From Paguma larvata (lineage: Eukaryota; Chordata; Mammalia; Carnivora; Viverridae), in the NCBI GenBank assembly GCA_030068075.1, contig CM057843.1:39625832-39689831 (forward strand): DNA of 64,000 bases, read 5' to 3'. The translations under genes and the position numbers were made by a program. Shown here in pieces: positions 12,872 through 23,947 of the stretch (position 1 is the first letter of the stretch; every line of letters begins with the position of its first letter). The notes under the pieces are model-generated. The model searched no databases. It was given only the letters and a program-made list of their open reading frames with translations, and was not told the origin of the DNA.

Positions 12872-13082
12872 GGGGTGCCTGGATGGCTCAGTCAGTTAAG
12901 TGTCCCACTCTTGGTTTCGGTTCAGGTCATGATGTCACAGTTCATGGATTGGAGCCTGCATTGGGCTCTGAGCTGGCAGCACAAAGCCTGCTTGGGATTC
13001 TCTCTCTCCGCGCCCCCCCCCCCCATACTCATGCCGTCTCTGTCTCTCTCAAAAATAAATAAGCTTAAAAAGAAATTAAAAA
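12872..13082 (+). mobile_element. Can-SINE with target-site duplication
   Basis: Flanks aatcaagctgta (12860-12871) and aatcaaactgta (13083-13094). A C-run of about 11 lies in the body near 13013-13023. Confidence 0.93.
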
Positions 13083-13246
13083 AATCAAACTGTAAAGTAA
13101 AATGTATTTTTTGATATTCCTGTGATATAAAACCTTCTATATTATGAGACTTTTGATGATTATGATATTTAATCAAGTGGGTATGTTGTAGTTTGTGTAA
13201 TCTTTACTTAGAAATAGTAGTTTTATGTTGCTTCTAATTAATCACT

Positions 13247-13441
13247 TTTTTTTTAAGTTTGTTTATTTATTTTGACAGACAGACACCATGAGTTGGGGAG
13301 GGTCAGAGAGAGAGGAAGACAGAATCCGGGGCAGGCTTCACACTGAGCCAATGCAGGGCTGGAACGCATGAAACCGTGAGATCATGTCCTGAGCCTAAAC
13401 CAAGAGTTGGTCATTTAACCTACTGAGCCACCTAGGTGCCC
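13247..13441 (-). mobile_element. Can-SINE, antisense, with target-site duplication
   Basis: T-rich tail, degraded GA body and head complement. Flanks ctaattaatcact (13234-13246) and ctaattcatcgct (13442-13454). Confidence 0.9.
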
Positions 13442-13517
13442 CTAATTCATCGCTGTTAAAATAATGCTGTGGAGAACAATTTCATGTATAAAAATTTTCT
13501 ATATTTAAAATTATTTC

Positions 13518-13625
13518 ATGCTCGCTTCGGCAGCACATATACTAAAATTGGAATGGTACAGAGAAGATTAGCATGGCCCCTGCGCAAGGATGATGACACG
13601 CAAATTTGTGAAGTTCCATATTTTT
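13518..13625 (+). pseudogene. U6 snRNA pseudogene
   Basis: From tgctcgcttcggcagcac through agattagcatggcccctgcg to ccatattttt this is a near-complete U6 spliceosomal RNA sequence. Differences from the mammalian U6 I recall: first base G to A, two substitutions in the AACGATAC segment, a 3-base tandem insertion in ggatgatgacacg, one C-to-T change and a 2-base loss near gaagttcc. No U6-type promoter elements (TATA, PSE) are evident directly upstream, where the target duplication sits. It is taken as a retro-copy, not an expressed gene. Confidence 0.93.
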
Positions 13626-13684
13626 CACTTGTTGGGATGAGCACTGGGGGTTGTATGGAAACTAATTTGACAATAAATTATATT
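13518..13684 (+). mobile_element. U6 snRNA/L1 3'-tail chimeric retro-insertion
   Basis: A full-length U6-like copy (13518-13625) is fused directly to about 59 nt of L1 3' end (13626-13684: ttgggatgagcactggggg, aatttgacaataaatt). The reverse complement of the young L1 at 34924-35336 contains the same L1 terminus, so the join is visible from the window alone. Flanks aaaattatttc (13507-13517) and aaaataatttc (13685-13695) are an 11-bp target duplication with one mismatch. U6/L1 chimeras are a known product of template switching during L1 reverse transcription. Confidence 0.88.
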
Positions 13685-13917
13685 AAAATAATTTCCCTAC
13701 AACAAGGGTTATTTATTGTAAAAACAGTTTAGAATTGTAGAAAGTGAAAGTGTTTCACTTATTCCTTCCAGTTTCTCCTCAGCGGTAACTACTGTTAACA
13801 ATTTAGTGTGTATTTTGTTTATGTTAAAAAAAAAAAAAGCTTACCCTACATACTGTTTTATTTATTTATTTTTAATGGTTATTTATTTATTTATTTTTTT
13901 AAATGAGGGTATGTGTT

Positions 13918-14134
13918 TAATTTTTTTTTAATGTTTATTTATTTTTGAGAGACATTGAGGCACAGCGTGAACAGGGGAAGGGCAGAGAGAGAGACGGAGA
14001 CACAGAATCGGAAGCAGGCTCCAGGCTCTGAGCCGTCAGCACAGAGCCCAACGCGGGGCTCGAACTCACAGACCGTGAGATCATGACCTGAGCTGAAGTC
14101 GGCCGCCCAACCGACTGAGCCACCCAGGCGCCCC
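13918..14134 (-). mobile_element. Can-SINE, antisense
   Basis: A well-preserved copy (ctgagccacccaggcgcccc end), the first of a tandem pair in the same orientation. Its close match to the long-type consensus suggests recent insertion. Confidence 0.93.
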
Positions 14135-14139
14135 TGGTT

Positions 14140-14332
14140 ATTTATTTCTGAGGGAGAGAGAGAGAGAGAGACAGAGCATGAGCGGGGGAGGGGCAGAGAG
14201 AGAGAGGGAGACACAGAATCCAAAGCAGGCTCCAGGCTCTGTGCCTGACGCGGGGCTCGAACTCACAATCTGTGAGATCATGACCTGAGCCGAAGTTGGA
14301 GGCTCAACTGACTGAGCCACCCAGGCGCCCCT
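14140..14332 (-). mobile_element. Can-SINE, antisense
   Basis: Second copy of the pair, with an expanded (GA)n body and a short deletion in the middle. Ends gccacccaggcgcccc. Confidence 0.92.
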
Positions 14333-15109
14333 CTACATACTGTTTTAAAAAAAGTTAGTGCTATATTGTGGACATTTTCCCTTGTCAGTCCACACAGAAG
14401 TACCTTGACCTTTTAAATTGCTGCATACTTGAGATTCTTTTAACCACACTCCTACTTGTGGCATTTATTTAGTGTTAGGTGTCTGCAATTTTTTTTTTCT
14501 ATTTCTGAATATCTCTAAGATAGTTACAATAATAGCTAAGATTCATTAAGTATTAACCCATGCAGTGAATGAGGATTATCCCATTTAATTCTCATTGCTG
14601 TATATGTGTGGGTGGGTGCACCTTTCTTCCTATTTGGTCACTTTTCCATCCCAGGCCATAGGGAGGATGGAACTTTAGCTCAAACTTGCTTGCTTTTAAG
14701 AGAAGAATTATTACAGGGGGAAAAATCCTTATTCTTCTCAAGAGGAAGAATTGCCCACCTGATGGCTAGTATGGGACATTTGTGCTAGAAGGAGGTGTAG
14801 GTTTTACCCTTCCTTTTTCACTTCCTATGCCCAGGACTAGCAGGCCAGTACGGGCAGCACCCTTGGACTGGCCTTTTAGAGGTAGATGTGACCATTCTCT
14901 TTGTTCTCTGTAATTCCTACATCTGGGAGGTTGGGGAGTGAATGGAGTCTATTCCGCAGACCTAAGTCTCTCTCTCTACCAGATATGAATATGGACATAT
15001 CAAGATCTGGGTCTTTGTTATACAGGTTTGGCCCCATTTTCACTTCTTTCGAAGGTCATTTATCCTATCTTTGCAATAGGAATTATTAGAAATTGCCCAA
15101 CCAATAAAA

Positions 15110-15960
15110 AGTCAGAACATAATTTCTCAACTTGATTGAGGTATAACCTGTATACAGTAAAACACCAGATATACACCAGATATAAAACATTTCTTTCATC
15201 AAAAAATTACTTCATGCTTCTTGCTGTGCATTTCACTCAGTCAACCACTGATTGACTTAAAAATATTTATTTTAAGTTTATTTATTTACTTTGAGAAAGA
15301 GAGAGAGAAAGCAAGCAGGGTTGGGGGCAGAGAGGGAGAGAATCCCAAGCAGGCTCCTCACTGTCTACGCAGAGCCTAACTCAGGGCTTGATCTCACAAA
15401 CTGGTAAGATCATGACCAGAGCTGAAATCAAGAGTTGGACGCTTAACTGACTGAGACACCCAGGAGCCCCTGATGGATCTTTTGTTGTTGTTGTTACTCT
15501 GGATAAATTTTGCGTCTTCTAGAATTTCATCCAAATATGAGTTGAATTTTACGTGATATAGGATGAACTCTTATTTTGCATCTGGCTTCTTTTACTCATT
15601 GTCTTTGACGTTTACTCATGTTGTTGCGTATGTATCTGTAGTTAGTTTGTTTTTAACTATTATATGGCTATACCATAGTTTTTTATCCATTCATGTGTTG
15701 GTAGGCATTTGTGTTCTTTCCAATTTTTGGCTATTGTGAATAAAACTGTGAATATCTGTGTTTAAGTGTGGCTCTGTGTTTTCATTTTTCTTGACTACAA
15801 TCTAGGTACAAACCTGCTGGGTCACATTAACTATATAAGAAATTATATTACGTCTTTGCCAGTATTTAATGTTGTCAGCCTTTTACATTTTTCGTTGGCG
15901 TTTCCCGAAAAAACCAAACTGAAACCTGCTTTTTTAATTTTTCAGTATAAAGGGATGTCA
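15110..15960 (-). mobile_element. Old L1/HAL1-type LINE, antisense, with SINE
   Basis: Text such as gattgaggtataacctgtat and attttttatccattcatgtg-like stretches around 15.66-15.75 kb is the complement of old L1/HAL1 3' regions. A Can-SINE at 15268-15470 interrupts it. Confidence 0.55.
15268..15470 (-). mobile_element. Can-SINE, antisense
   Basis: GA-rich body and head complement ending gagacacccaggagcccc; diverged. Confidence 0.88.
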
Positions 15961-16200
15961 GGAGGTTCATTTATGTGAATAGTTATTGTTCTGAAATGGA
16001 TAAGGTAAAAGTATCCCTATGGGCTCTTTGAGAGATAACTCTAGGATGTACTAGTTTAATTGATTTATGCCCCATCACTTTCAGACCCATATGACTTCAA
16101 AATTTTAACAGAAATTATTATAGGAGTTTATAGCACAGAGTGAATCCATAGGCCTGAAGACAGGTATTACTGATGGCCTTTCTCATAGTATTCTAGACTA

Positions 16201-16372
16201 GCGCTGTCGAATGAAGCTTTCTGTGATTATAGCTACAAGCCACATGTGGCACTTGAAATGTGGCTAATGCAACTGAACTGAATTTTTAATTTTAATTTTA
16301 ATAGCCATATTTGTCTAGTGGTTACTTTATTAAACAGTGCAGTTCTTAAAATGTTATTTTTCAGCAAAAGTC
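16201..16372. mobile_element. hAT-Charlie type fragment (MER1/MER33-like)
   Basis: gcgctgtcgaatgaagc at one end and the degenerate inverse near aaacagtgcagttc at the other, with gccacatgtggcacttgaaa inside, resemble the family with gctgtccaatagaaat ends. Exact family uncertain. Confidence 0.5.
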
Positions 16373-18194
16373 GTCTGACAAGAAATAATTGAATGAGACT
16401 TGTCAGCTGAGCCCACTGGCTAAGTTCATGTTTTCGGTCCTAGTTGCCTTTCCAGTGGGGGATTTGTGTGTCTCTAGAGAGATGTAAGCAAGGCCTCGAG
16501 TACCTCAAAGGAAGAACCAGTGGATTCAGGAGTGTTGCAGTTAGTTAGGGTAGGGGTAGTTATTTGGTAATGAGTTCTTCTAGTTAGGTACTACGTTCTG
16601 TTTTTTCTGTTTATTTTACCCTACTAAATTCTTTGGTAAACAATAAAGTCTATATTTAAATAATCTAATTTTTAAAGTGGACCTTTGAACGAAAGTATGC
16701 TGTTTAAATTCGCGAACTGTATAATGTTGCCTAGAGGAGTCCTGGTTAAATCCTCCCTGATGAAGAGAAGCAAATTCTCTTTCTGCACTTTAAAGGCTTT
16801 CAATTCATGATACAATTACTTCTAAGGTTTCTATTAAGAATTTGAGATTTTTATTCTTTTGAGTAGTAATGAGTTAATAATTTTTTACATTTCATTTATT
16901 AGTGAAAACATTTTACAGCCTTTAGATGGTTAAATGTTCTAGTAGCTCAGATAACTGAATTTATATAAAATCACCTATCTGTGTAGTATTTTCATTTCAT
17001 AAGAGCTGCACAGCTGTAGCGGCTGAGTTTTTGTTTCCTAGAGGCAAGGTCAGCGTTAGAAAAATTGTGGAATTTTCCTTTGGCATTACTGTGATAAGTA
17101 AACAGCTACTATTTATAGGAATTTATATTGTGATGAAAAATGAGATACCCTGCTTGGCTTATCATAGAAACACAGATGCTTCTAGATTCCAGTAGGGAGG
17201 CCTTTTGCTCACAGCATCTGTTGTAGTTGGCCACAGAGTTCCACAGAGTTTTTCACTTTTCTCTTTGAAGGACACCACCTCTTTGACAGCTAAGTAAGTT
17301 TACAAATGAAAGGTTAACTTTACATTTTGTAAATTTTTTATTATTGGCTATATCAGTTCTGTGCAATTTTGAACTATTAGATAATTTAATTAGATCACTT
17401 CCTAAATAACCTTGAAATGTCATTTGAATACATGTCCTTCGAACTGTTTATTCTGCAGTTAGGTAGATTTGTATTGATCTGTAAGTTCATTTATTCAGCA
17501 GCTGTTCGATGAGCACTCACTTTACCAAACCCCGTGCTAGCTCCAGGGAACCACGGATGTAAGCAGGATATTATCTGAGTCCTTGAGAAACTTACTGTCT
17601 TGTATGCACTGCAAACATGTAAACAGACAGTGAAAATACAGTAAGATGCTTTCATTTGAAGTTTATTGTTTCAGTTAAATGGGGAGGAGAAGGTGTCTAT
17701 AAGGTCTTCTAGAAAAAGTAAGGTCTGAGCTGTGAATTGTTGAAATGAGTAGGAGTTTAGCTAGGCAAGAGTCTCAGCATTAGGAGAGAGAGAAGAATAT
17801 CAAAGAAGCTTACAGGTGAGAGAGACCCTAGGATGGGTGGGAAACTAAAGAAGTCTGGTACACTTTTGTCAGGTGGCTGGTTACACTGACTGTAGACAAA
17901 AATACTGTCTCATTCATAAAGCAGACTTACGACCCAGGCTTTATTCATCTCATGTTCTAAGTATTAGTGATTTCCAAACGTTTTTTGTATCCTATAAGGA
18001 AAACATCTTTTGGTCATGTATCTCCAATATATATACATATCTACTTATAAAGGATATATTCATAGTTTATATGCATAGTAAAGTATATATGAAATAAAAA
18101 GGAAGAACTAAAGGTGAAAGTATATCATTATTTTTATTTTATTAAAATACATAAAACAAATTGCTGCTTCATCTTTGTTTAAAATCTTAGTCTA

Positions 18195-18419
18195 GGGGCG
18201 CCTGGGTGGCTCAGTCGGTTGAGCGTCCGACTTCAACTCAGGTCATGATCTTACGGTCTGTGAGTTCGAGCCCCGCGTCGGGCTCTGTGCTGACAGCTCA
18301 GAGCCTGGAGCCTGCTCCAGATTCTGTGTCTCCCTCTCTCTCTACCCCTCCCCTGCTCATGCTCTGTCTCTCTGTCTCTCAAAATAAATAAATGTTAAAA
18401 AATTAAAAAAAAATAAAAT
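18195..18419 (+). mobile_element. Can-SINE (young) with perfect target-site duplication
   Basis: Identical aaaatcttagtcta flanks (18181-18194 and 18420-18433). The head ggggcgcctgggtggctcag and full body are close to the felid consensus. Confidence 0.96.
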
Positions 18420-18557
18420 AAAATCTTAGTCTAATATCTTGTTATCTTGTGATATACCTATTCAGAAGTCTGTTTCTGAATGCAGTTGAATTTGATACCT
18501 TGAATTATCTGTACATCCTTCTGGTGCATGTAGTCTACTTTAGAAACTACTGCTCTA

Positions 18558-18786
18558 GGGGTGCCTGAGTGGCTCAGTCGGTTAAGCGGCCGACTTCAGC
18601 TCAGGTCATGCTCTCACGGTTTGTGAGTTCGAGCCCTACGTTGGGCTCTGTGCTGCCAGCTCAGAGCCTGGAGCCTGCTTTGGATTCTGTGTCTCCCTCT
18701 CTCTCTCTGCCCTTCCCCTGCTCATGCTCTGTCTCTCTGTCTCTCAAAAATAAATAAATGTTAAAAACAAATTAAAAAAAAAAAAA
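18558..18786 (+). mobile_element. Can-SINE (young) with target-site duplication
   Basis: Flanks agaaactactgctcta (18542-18557) and agaaaccactgctcta (18787-18802), one mismatch in 16. It lies 140 bp after the previous sense copy. Confidence 0.96.
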
Positions 18787-19770
18787 AGAAACCACTGCTC
18801 TAAACAGTTGGGATAACTGTGTTGAAACTAGCCTTTTAGTTAAAACAGAAGCAAAGCAAAAGGTAATTTGTTTTGCTTTATACATTTTTATTTGGGAGAC
18901 ATTTAAGAAGAATCTGCTTTGGCTTGAGGTTTGAAGGATGAGCACTTAAGCCATAAACTATGTGTCATAACTATGAGGGTCACATTTCACTAATTAGGAA
19001 ACCCAAGAAAATAGTAGAAGAGTTATCGGTTAAGTACATTATATGAAGGAATGATTTGCTAGTAGCTGTTGATCAAAAAGATTACTTGCTGTTTTGAAAA
19101 AAAATATGCCCTCCAGTTATCTTTGTTGGGAGATATTTAGAAGGTGGTTAATCCATATGAGATGTGTTTCATGCTACTTGGAATCTCCTATAAAAAGATA
19201 CTCTTTCATTATACACTTGATTAAACTTACTGAATTTACTTCATTGCATTTGAATCACTCAAAATTCTTTTCATCAGAAGAGGTGGAAAACCAAATCAAA
19301 AGAGCTTGAGTTTAAAAAAAAAAAAAAGTATTGATTCATAAGCATTGCAGTACTGGTCTCAAGGGCTTTAACTTGGTTGTCAGATCTGTGTCTGTTTGTC
19401 TTTGTCTCTGTTATCTTTGTTTTCTCTGTTATAGTTTTACTATCTTTTAGAGCAGAAATTTGTCCTCTGTGCAGTGGTAAGGCAGGGGAGAGTGTCCTTC
19501 TGGCACATGGCTGTATAAATCCCATGAATGGAATAGGACTCTATGCGGTCGCACATGTGCTGTGATTGGCAGGCCCACAAAAGCATATGGAAGGGGGAAG
19601 GAACAGTTTCCCAAAGAAGGGTTTGCTGTGATCACAGAGGAAGGAATGCAGGGAGTCAAAAACAATAGCTGTTTACTACAGGTGATGAGGGATAGAGGAC
19701 AGGAGGCATAAGTTATTTAAAGTTATAAAAAATGACTTAATTTTATTTTTCTAATCATTACTTTTTATAG

Positions 19771-19856
19771 AGTATGCAAGCTGCAAGATGTCCTACAGAT
19801 GAATTATCTTTAACCAACTGTGCGGTTGTGAATGAAAAGGATTTCCAGCCTGGCCA
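19771..19856 (+). CDS. NSF: NSF exon 2 (residues about 5-33)
   Basis: NSF is the hexameric AAA+ ATPase that, with alpha-SNAP, takes apart cis-SNARE complexes after membrane fusion. This exon encodes the first beta strands of the N domain. It reads S-M-Q-A-A-R-C-P-T-D-E-L-S-L-T-N-C and ends in D-F-Q-P-G plus two bases of a Gln codon. It matches mammalian NSF from Ser5. Arg10 is among the basic N-domain residues implicated in SNAP binding, and Cys11 and Cys21 are visible. The exon is 86 nt, with acceptor tttatag and donor gtgagt. The Gln codon CA|G is completed by the next exon, which fixes the donor at 19857 rather than one base later. The Pro in F-Q-P-G differs from the Ser I recall in human NSF. 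The window's first in-frame ATG here is not the true start, which lies in the exon upstream. Confidence 0.95.
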
Positions 19857-20021
19857 GTGAGTTCCTAACTTTTTTTTTTTCTAACCTGCCGAGTGGTATT
19901 TTAGAAACTTTCAAAGAGCTCTTATGTCTTAGGAAACTTGAAAATAATTTTTTATTCCTCTTGCTGAGTTGGAAAATGGAAAAGATGGGAATTATGTATT
20001 TTAGTCTTTTTAAAAACATTT

Positions 20022-20221
20022 ATTCTTTTTTTTTTTTTTTTTTTTTTAATGAGAAACAGAGAGTGAGCGGGGGACAGGCAAAGAGAGACACACAGACCAA
20101 ATCCGAAGCAGGCTCTGAGCTGTCAGCACAGAGTCCAATGCAGAGCTCAAACTCGCGAACCGTGAGATCATGACCTGAGCTGAAGTTGGCCACTTAACCA
20201 ACTGAGCCACCCAGGCGCCAC
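20022..20221 (-). mobile_element. Can-SINE, antisense, 165 bp after NSF exon 2
   Basis: Poly-T (about 20027-20047) is followed by a GA body and head complement ending gagccacccaggcgcc. The antisense poly-T followed by AG dinucleotides resembles a splice acceptor. Confidence 0.92.
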
Positions 20222-20346
20222 TGTGTTTTAGTCTTTACTGTGTTAAACTTTGATTAATATGTTTTTAAAATCATACATAGCTTTTTATATTTAACTTTTA
20301 TTAACTTTCTTAGCAGAACTAAACATACTGGTTTATGAATCGTGTA

Positions 20347-20585
20347 TAGCATGGTCATTAGGTTTTTGGCTCTGCGGTCAGATTGCCTGAGTTTGGATTC
20401 TGGCTCTGCCAGTTGCAGACTGGGTGACCGTGGGTAACTTAACTATCATCTTTGGGCCTCTGTGTCCTAATCTGTGAAATGGAGATGAGGATATCTTCGT
20501 TAGGGTAGTTGCGAAGATTGACTTACACGAATAAAGCATTTAGCATAGTGCCTAGCACATTAATAAGCCTCCATAACTGTTAGCC
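20347..20585 (+). mobile_element. MIR SINE
   Basis: The core gattgcctgagtttggattc, ctgtgaaatggagatgagg and agcatagtgcctagcac follow the MIR consensus in sense orientation over its length. Confidence 0.9.
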
Positions 20586-21577
20586 GTTTTGATAATTATT
20601 ACTATGATAATCTAAGAGATGAAAATTGGAAGATGCACAACAACGTATTTTTAAGTATTTTTTAAAAGTATTTTTTTGTTGTCGTTTATTTTAACTAATT
20701 CACATCATCTACTGCCAGAACTTCTAAAAACCCTGCTACCAAGTTCAGTGCCATCCATATGCTTCCGAGGCTGGTAGAGGTATGGAGATAAAGGAGCCCT
20801 ACCAGAAGGCAGACTAGGGGAATAAGGAACAACAAGGCAGGATTTTAACTGAGACTTTTTTTTAAAGCTGTCTGTAAAATACACGAGTTTTTACAAAGTT
20901 AGAATTGCCAGTTATCTGTAGTTTCAGCTTCAGAATAAGGAGCCGAATGGTTGCAGTAATATTGTTTCTTGTCCTAAAAATTCTATGATGCTAAGTGGAG
21001 CACAGAACATTCTCTGTATAAACTGGAATATACATAATCAGTGTGAGAATTTGTTTATAGAATTTTCTTAACGTATGTCAAATATTCACTGTATTCATGA
21101 TGGAGTTTGCTTGAAATATAGCAGATATAAAGAACTTGTGTTCTAGTGTATAGAAACACTAACCATTGATATTTAACAAGTCATGGCATTCTAAAAGATG
21201 ATTTTAAAAAAGATAGTGCTGTTGCAAAATAGAGTTTAAAGGTTTTATTACACACAGTCCTTGGCAATTTCTCAGTGTAGGAGGTTATCATGAGATGACT
21301 GTATTTTATCTGTTTATGGGCAACTACTGAGCAGAGTGAATTAGCAAAAAATACTTTGAAATAGTAAATATTGATATCTGTATGAAAGCTGATGTATTTT
21401 GTGACAATTTCTTATTTTTACCATCTTTTTAATTTTATAGGTTGTTACTGTTTCAACTGTTGTGAGAGCCTGCAGAGACTTAATGATTAGTCCTAAAACT
21501 AACTACTTTTGGATTGTTATATCCTGGTTCTTCTATCTTTGGTGCTCCTCCTTTTATTCTATTTAATATGTGAAATA

Positions 21578-21763
21578 GAGGCACCTGGGTGGCTCAGTTG
21601 GGTAAACATCTGGCTCTTGATTTTGGCTCAGGTCATGATCTCATGGTTGGTTGGCTTGAGCCCCATGTCAGGCTCTGTGCTGACAGTATGGAGCCTGCTT
21701 GGGATTCTCTTACTCTTTCTCTGCCCCTTCCCTCCCTCAAAATAAATAAACCAAAAAAAAAAG
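21578..21763 (+). mobile_element. Can-SINE
   Basis: Head ggcacctgggtggctcag; short flanks gtgaaata on both sides (21570-21577 and 21766-21773). Confidence 0.92.
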
Positions 21764-22126
21764 AAGTGAAATAATTCTCAGGAGAGGAAATTCACTTAAG
21801 TTTTACTTAATATCAAAGATCCTAAATCATTGCCTTCAGTTTTATGTAAATTGGAAATATTTTGAATGGTATGTATGCTCTTGAACTTGGTCCCGATTCT
21901 GCTTCATGTGCGCTTGTACCAAGGTACCCCTGATGCTTGGGAAACATTTTGAATTGCTGACAGTGTTCAGAAAGGAAATTCGTGGTTCTCTTCCTTCAGG
22001 ACTCTCGAGCGCCACGGCTCCACCTGGTACTCCTCGAGCATCGGTTGTTGGGAACGAACACATGCATAGGAGTTGATGTTTTCCCTTCCTTTGACCTGGA
22101 GTATTAACTATATTTCTGTCTTTCAG

Positions 22127-22226
22127 GCATGTGATTGTGAGGACCTCTCCCAACCACAGGTATACGTTTACACTGAGGACCCATCCATCAGTGGTTCCAG
22201 GGAGCATTGCTTTCAGCTTACCTCAG
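22127..22226 (+). CDS. NSF: NSF exon 3 (residues about 33-66)
   Basis: The exon encodes [22 protein letters not shown] and then [12 protein letters not shown], the middle of the first N-terminal subdomain (double-psi beta barrel) of NSF. It is 100 nt, starts in phase 2 and ends in phase 0 after CAG. The acceptor is tctttcag and the donor gtaact, a slightly weaker match to the donor consensus than the neighbouring gtgagt. The joined reading with exons 2 and 4 is continuous (Gln33 split on the left, Gln66|Arg67 on the right). Identification rests on almost residue-for-residue agreement with mammalian NSF as I remember it. Confidence 0.96.
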
Positions 22227-22383
22227 GTAACTCAGATGCTAATTTATTCTCTTCCATTCTTAAAAGTCCTGGAAGAATCACTTCATTTAAAGCAAGCATC
22301 TTCCTATAACTGTATTGACTCCTATTGAAGAAAAACATCTAGGTATAGATTCCTTATATAAGGAATTTAAAAGATACATTCTT

Positions 22384-22612
22384 TTTTTTTTTTTTAATTT
22401 TTTTTTTTAACGTTTATTTATTTTTGAGAGATGTAGAGATAGAGTATGAGCAGAGGAAGGGCAGAGAGAGAGGGAGACACAGAATCTGAAGCAGGCTCCA
22501 GGCTCTGAGCCGTCAGCACAGAGCCTGACGCAGGGCTCGAACTCACAGACCTGTGAGATCATGACCTGAGCCGAAGTCGGCCGCTCAACCAACTGAGCCA
22601 CCCAGGCGCCCC
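22384..22612 (-). mobile_element. Can-SINE (young), antisense, with perfect target-site duplication
   Basis: aaaagatacattctt occurs at 22369-22383 and 22613-22627. The full-length copy begins about 158 bp after NSF exon 3. Confidence 0.96.
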
Positions 22613-22828
22613 AAAAGATACATTCTTAATGGCCCATTTTTACTATGCCTTTTATTGCCTTGATTTTTTTCCCCTAATTTTTAAAAATTCTGTGGTAATA
22701 TCAGGTAGCTATCAGATTAAGTGTCAAATTAGTTTAATGTTAACCTGCAGGGTAACAAAATATATTAAAATAACATTTACCTGTATAATTGACATCTACT
22801 AATAGTGATTTTAAAATGCAGTGGTTTT

Positions 22829-23038
22829 ACGGTGCTTGGGTGGCTCAGTCGGTTAAGTGTCTGACTTCAGCTGAAGTCATGATTTTGTAGTTTGTAGGTT
22901 TGAGCCCCATATCAGGCTCTGTGCTGACAGCTCAGAGCCTCAAGCCTGCTTCAGATTCTGTATCTTCCTCTCTCTCTGGCCCTCCCCTGCTTGCCTGTGT
23001 CTCTCTCTTTCTCAAAAATAAACAAACATTAAAAAAAT
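22829..23038 (+). mobile_element. Can-SINE
   Basis: Head ggtgcttgggtggctcag and CT body. Flanks ttaaaatgcagtg and ttaaaatgcaatg. Confidence 0.92.
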
Positions 23039-23101
23039 TAAAATGCAATGATGTCACACTAATGAATATGATAGGAATAGTTGTATCTCAAATTACAGTT
23101 T

Positions 23102-23312
23102 TTTAAAATGTTTTTATTTATTTTGAGAGAGTGCGTGCACGCACAAGAGAGTGGAGGAGGAGGGGCAGGGAGAGAGGGAGAGAGAATCCTGAGCAGGCTC
23201 CATGCTGTCGGCACAGAGCCCGGTGCAGGGCTCGATCTCACAAACTGTGAGACATTGATCTGGCTGAAACCAAGAGCCAGATGCTTAATTGACTGAGCCA
23301 TCCAGGCACCCC
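23102..23312 (-). mobile_element. Can-SINE, antisense, with target-site duplication
   Basis: ctcaaattacagttt flanks it on both sides, the right copy starting at 23313. It sits about 60 bp after a sense copy, so the two could pair head-to-head in RNA. Confidence 0.94.
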
Positions 23313-23866
23313 TCAAATTACAGTTTAACTTGCTAGACTTTATAATGAGTGGAAGGATTATGATTACATTTATAACTTGGTGGATTCTATGTCAGGAAAA
23401 CTGGCTAGCATTGTCCGCAGGCACCTAATACATAATTGAGGAAGGAACACTGCAAGTACTAGTCTGTATCCTTTTCTACCTTATCATCTTATGCCGCTGA
23501 TCCTGCAGTCCTCAGCAATGTAGTGGAACCCCGACGGCCTTCCAGTATGTTAGTGAGCATTGATTTACTACCCTGGAGGTTGAAGGAAAGAGATCAAACA
23601 CTCTTTAGGGATCTGTTAAAGATCTCTTGAAGCCCTGAAAAATTATGGGAGATCTTTACTCACTGTTCCTGTTTTCTCCGTTTGGATGCCTCTTTATTAT
23701 CAGGACTACTTTTCACATTTGTTTCTATACATAAGATGTTTGGGATATTTGAGTTTGCCAGCTTTTGCAGAGCTGGGATTTTGGTGATTTTGGTTTCTGA
23801 TTATTTCTTCCTGTTTCTCTGCTTTTTCAAAAAAAAAATTTCCCTAATATGTATTATAGGGCAGGT

Positions 23867-23947
23867 ACTATACTAATGCATATTGGCATATTTTAGCTCA
23901 TACTATATGCATACTATACTAATGCATATTTGCATATTTTAGCTCAT
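23867..23947 (+). repeat. Imperfect tandem duplication, period 46
   Basis: The 35-base text beginning actatactaatgcatatt recurs 46 bases later with one difference (ttggc versus tttgc). Confidence 0.9.

Larger units (their letters stand above)
1..19770 (+). other. NSF: NSF upstream intron (3' part), non-coding
   Basis: No exon is recognisable before 19771. The first NSF exon, encoding the first few residues in other mammals, should lie upstream of the window. The interval holds an antisense L1/HAL1 block near 2.5-5.1 kb, sense L1 pieces near 6.7-7.5 and 8.8-10.8 kb, about fifteen Can-SINEs, a Tigger-like element at 11090-11761, a U6/L1 chimera at 13518-13684, and a hAT-type fragment near 16.2 kb. 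MIR-like traces occur near 8.3-8.4 and 14.5 kb, and an unassigned old repeat near 17.5-17.8 kb. Otherwise 5100-6090, 7800-8750, 11770-12860, 14340-15110, 16380-17480 and 18800-19760 are AT-rich unique-looking sequence in which I see nothing. The intron ends in a T-rich tract and tatag at 19766-19770. Confidence 0.8.
19857..22126 (+). other. NSF: NSF intron 2
   Basis: GT-AG intron of 2270 nt, from gtgagt to tctttcag. It contains an antisense Can-SINE about 165 nt after the exon, a sense MIR at about 20347-20585, and a sense Can-SINE near 21.6 kb. I see nothing in 20600-21560 apart from AT-rich sequence. A long open frame on the minus strand across 21842-22207 only mirrors exon 3 and its flank. 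Confidence 0.85.

Noticed and set aside
13469..13732. 87-residue frame over the U6 copy
   Set aside because: The frame is a chance reading of U6 and L1 tail sequence.
18206..18391. Recurrent open frames starting M-A-Q-S-V-E-R-P-T-S in many places on both strands
   Set aside because: All lie inside Can-SINEs. The shared peptide is a translation of the SINE tRNA-like head and CT body, not a gene family.
21842..22207. 121-residue frame on the minus strand
   Set aside because: Opposite strand of NSF exon 3 and its intron flank; no recognisable protein features.
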